Shown one piece after another: positions 19,154 to 20,419 of a stretch of DNA of 20,419 nt; positions within the stretch are counted from its first letter, which is position 1; every line of letters begins with the position of its first letter. Made by a program: the position numbers and the translations under genes. The notes beneath the pieces are model-generated. The model made no database searches. It was not told the origin of the DNA and was given only the letters and a program-made list of their open reading frames with translations. The stretch comes from Macrocybe gigantea (Eukaryota; Basidiomycota; Agaricomycetes; Agaricales; Callistosporiaceae), in NCBI GenBank assembly GCA_011319805.1, contig SJRY01000184.1:1-20419 (forward strand). Reading direction: 5' to 3'.

Positions 19154-19551
19154 ATGTCTGAAAGTGTACAAGGAAGCTCAGGTCCTTCGGTCCGTTGCTT
19201 TTCCGCTTAATGTGCCGACACCACATTGAGTGGCGTCAAAACCAGGCAGGAAAGCATTCTTTTCTCGCTCCAAAAAGGTTCTTCAAACAGAAGTTCAACA
19301 GTGACCCTGTTTGTGTTCTTTAATTACTAAATATCCACCAAGCTTTTTCAGTCCAATACTCACACATCCTTTAGGCGAAGCGGAGGGACTCGCGCGGCTA
19401 CGATGACTCGGACGAGACGACGCTGGTAGACAAAGTGAGTTGATCATGTCTGAGATTGTATGTAATTGTGCGACGCTGAGATCGACTGCAGTCCAGGTCG
19501 CGTTTGGCCTTAAGCAGCATTCCCGCCCAATGTCTCTTCACTTTTCAGTGA
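19154..19551 (+). CDS. Candidate small four-exon gene, ~72-residue basic protein
   Basis: Exons 19154-19189, 19246-19308, 19375-19434 and 19492-19551. The three introns (56, 66 and 57 nt) have GT-AG ends (acceptors CCAG, TTTAG, TGCAG; the last donor is GTGAGT), match the intron length of neighbouring genes, and are all phase 0. Joined exons give an open frame: MSESVQGSSGPS, then SFLAPKRFFKQKF, then RRDSRGYDDSDETTLVDK, then SRSRLALSSIPAQ and a stop. Composition is basic and Ser-rich, with no signal peptide or membrane segment. I recognise no family. The exon-intron logic and a well-placed TATA box argue for a real gene. Exon 1 and the final exon are the least certain, and without transcript data it could be part of a larger gene or chance. 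Confidence 0.5.
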
Positions 19552-20419
19552 TCCCTTTCTGGTGACAATTATCTTCTCCGCTCTTTTTTTTTCTTTGGAG
19601 GACGAGCAATTTCATCTGGACCGTTCGGTCGAGGCATAGCTACGCCCGCCCAAACAAAACCATGTAAAGAGCGCAGAATCCAATAAGCATCGAGCTACTT
19701 CAAAATAGAATACACGAACGAGCGTGAGGTGGTTTGATGTGTACAACTCGACAATCGCGTCCAAATGGCTATGAGAAAGCATCATCACGGCGCAGTAGTC
19801 CAGCTCCACTCCATGGCGCTCCGTGGGGATCTATTCTGCGGCTTCGAAGCAGAGTGGCATTGCGAACTTTTAGTGAGAGTATTTCACAGACATAACCTAT
19901 TTATACCACCAAAGGCGCAGTGCACTGAAAGGAATGCGTCTGGTACGGGTGTTGGTGTGGAGCTTTACTGCCATGCCGCTATTGACGGCATAGATCGTGT
20001 CATTGTCAAGTTCTATTTCCCATTGCGCGAAGTATCCGCTATAGGTGTTGTATCTTGGCTAAAAAAAGACACATCGAAGGAGGATGATAAATTAAGAACT
20101 AAGAACGATGGAGTATGAATGAACCAAGATGATAAATGGCCGCACACATAGCTTGGGATCCTTTCCTTCTTTCCTTGAACTGCTGTACCACACTCGCAAG
20201 ATAGAACTCTATTTCAAACCCACCCAATTCTCCCTCACATGCAGCGGTAATGATTCAGAATGATACATAACTGGGGTGCTTGACTATTTCCCCACGTATT
20301 GGAGAAAGCCGTAAGTGGGATAAATGGCTATAAGACTTCTGACCGACTTTGAATTCAAGTCAAGTAGACGTGTTCGTGGTCTAGCTGGCGCTGTGATCGA
20401 TGTGATCACTCGTCCGTCG
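19552..20419. other. Right-end region; no gene supported
   Basis: A 117-codon plus frame (19765-20118) and a 65-codon minus frame (19612-19809) overlap. Neither has a recognisable domain or matching splice sites. The stretch may be 3' flank of the small gene plus the promoter of a gene beyond the window. Confidence 0.5.

Noticed and set aside
19765..20118. 117-codon plus frame as a gene
   Set aside because: No recognised motif, no splice support, length within chance expectation; overlapping antisense frame.

Overview
The window looks like nuclear DNA of a filamentous basidiomycete, probably an agaricomycete. Three lines of evidence support this: coding regions are broken by many short introns (mostly 47-68 nt, GT-AG with two GC-AG), there is a secreted multicopper oxidase of the basidiomycete laccase type, and small non-autonomous DNA transposons lie between genes. 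I cannot name the genus.

Layout. (1) 1-6104, minus strand: the 5' three quarters or more of a very large ankyrin-repeat gene running off the left edge. I resolve fifteen exons. Its N-terminal third is not ankyrin; it carries a nucleotidyltransferase-like signature (GGSV then SDVDLFL). (2) 6105-8851: a 2.7 kb non-coding block with two transposon-like elements, each with terminal inverted repeats and a TA target duplication: 961 bp (6819-7779) and 582 bp (7976-8557). (3) 8852-13236, minus: a four-exon gene for a ~1,395-residue protein with an N-terminal SH3 domain, a glutamine-rich linker, a Ras-association-like domain and a conserved C-terminal part, probably a cortical signalling or polarity scaffold. 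(4) 13800-16516, minus: a laccase-family gene in twenty exons, six of them 13-22 nt. Its first two copper motifs have lost three of four histidines, while motifs 3 and 4 are intact. (5) 16517-20419: sparse. It holds a possible membrane-protein ORF (17550-18107, minus), a palindrome containing CACGTG, and a candidate four-exon small gene with a TATA box (19154-19551, plus).

Sequence quality matters here. When the exons are joined, the reading frame breaks by exactly one missing base at four places in three otherwise well-conserved genes (about 266, 2085, 11716 and 14068), with a possible fifth at 13826. Two clear cases lie in mononucleotide runs. This is best explained by sequencing or assembly dropouts rather than three dying genes, but it is not proven. 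The copper-ligand losses in the laccase are substitutions and are not explained by this.

The three large genes are all on the minus strand and do not form an obvious pathway. The most interesting items are the laccase without a complete trinuclear copper site, the nucleotidyltransferase-like/ankyrin protein, and the two TA-flanked elements.
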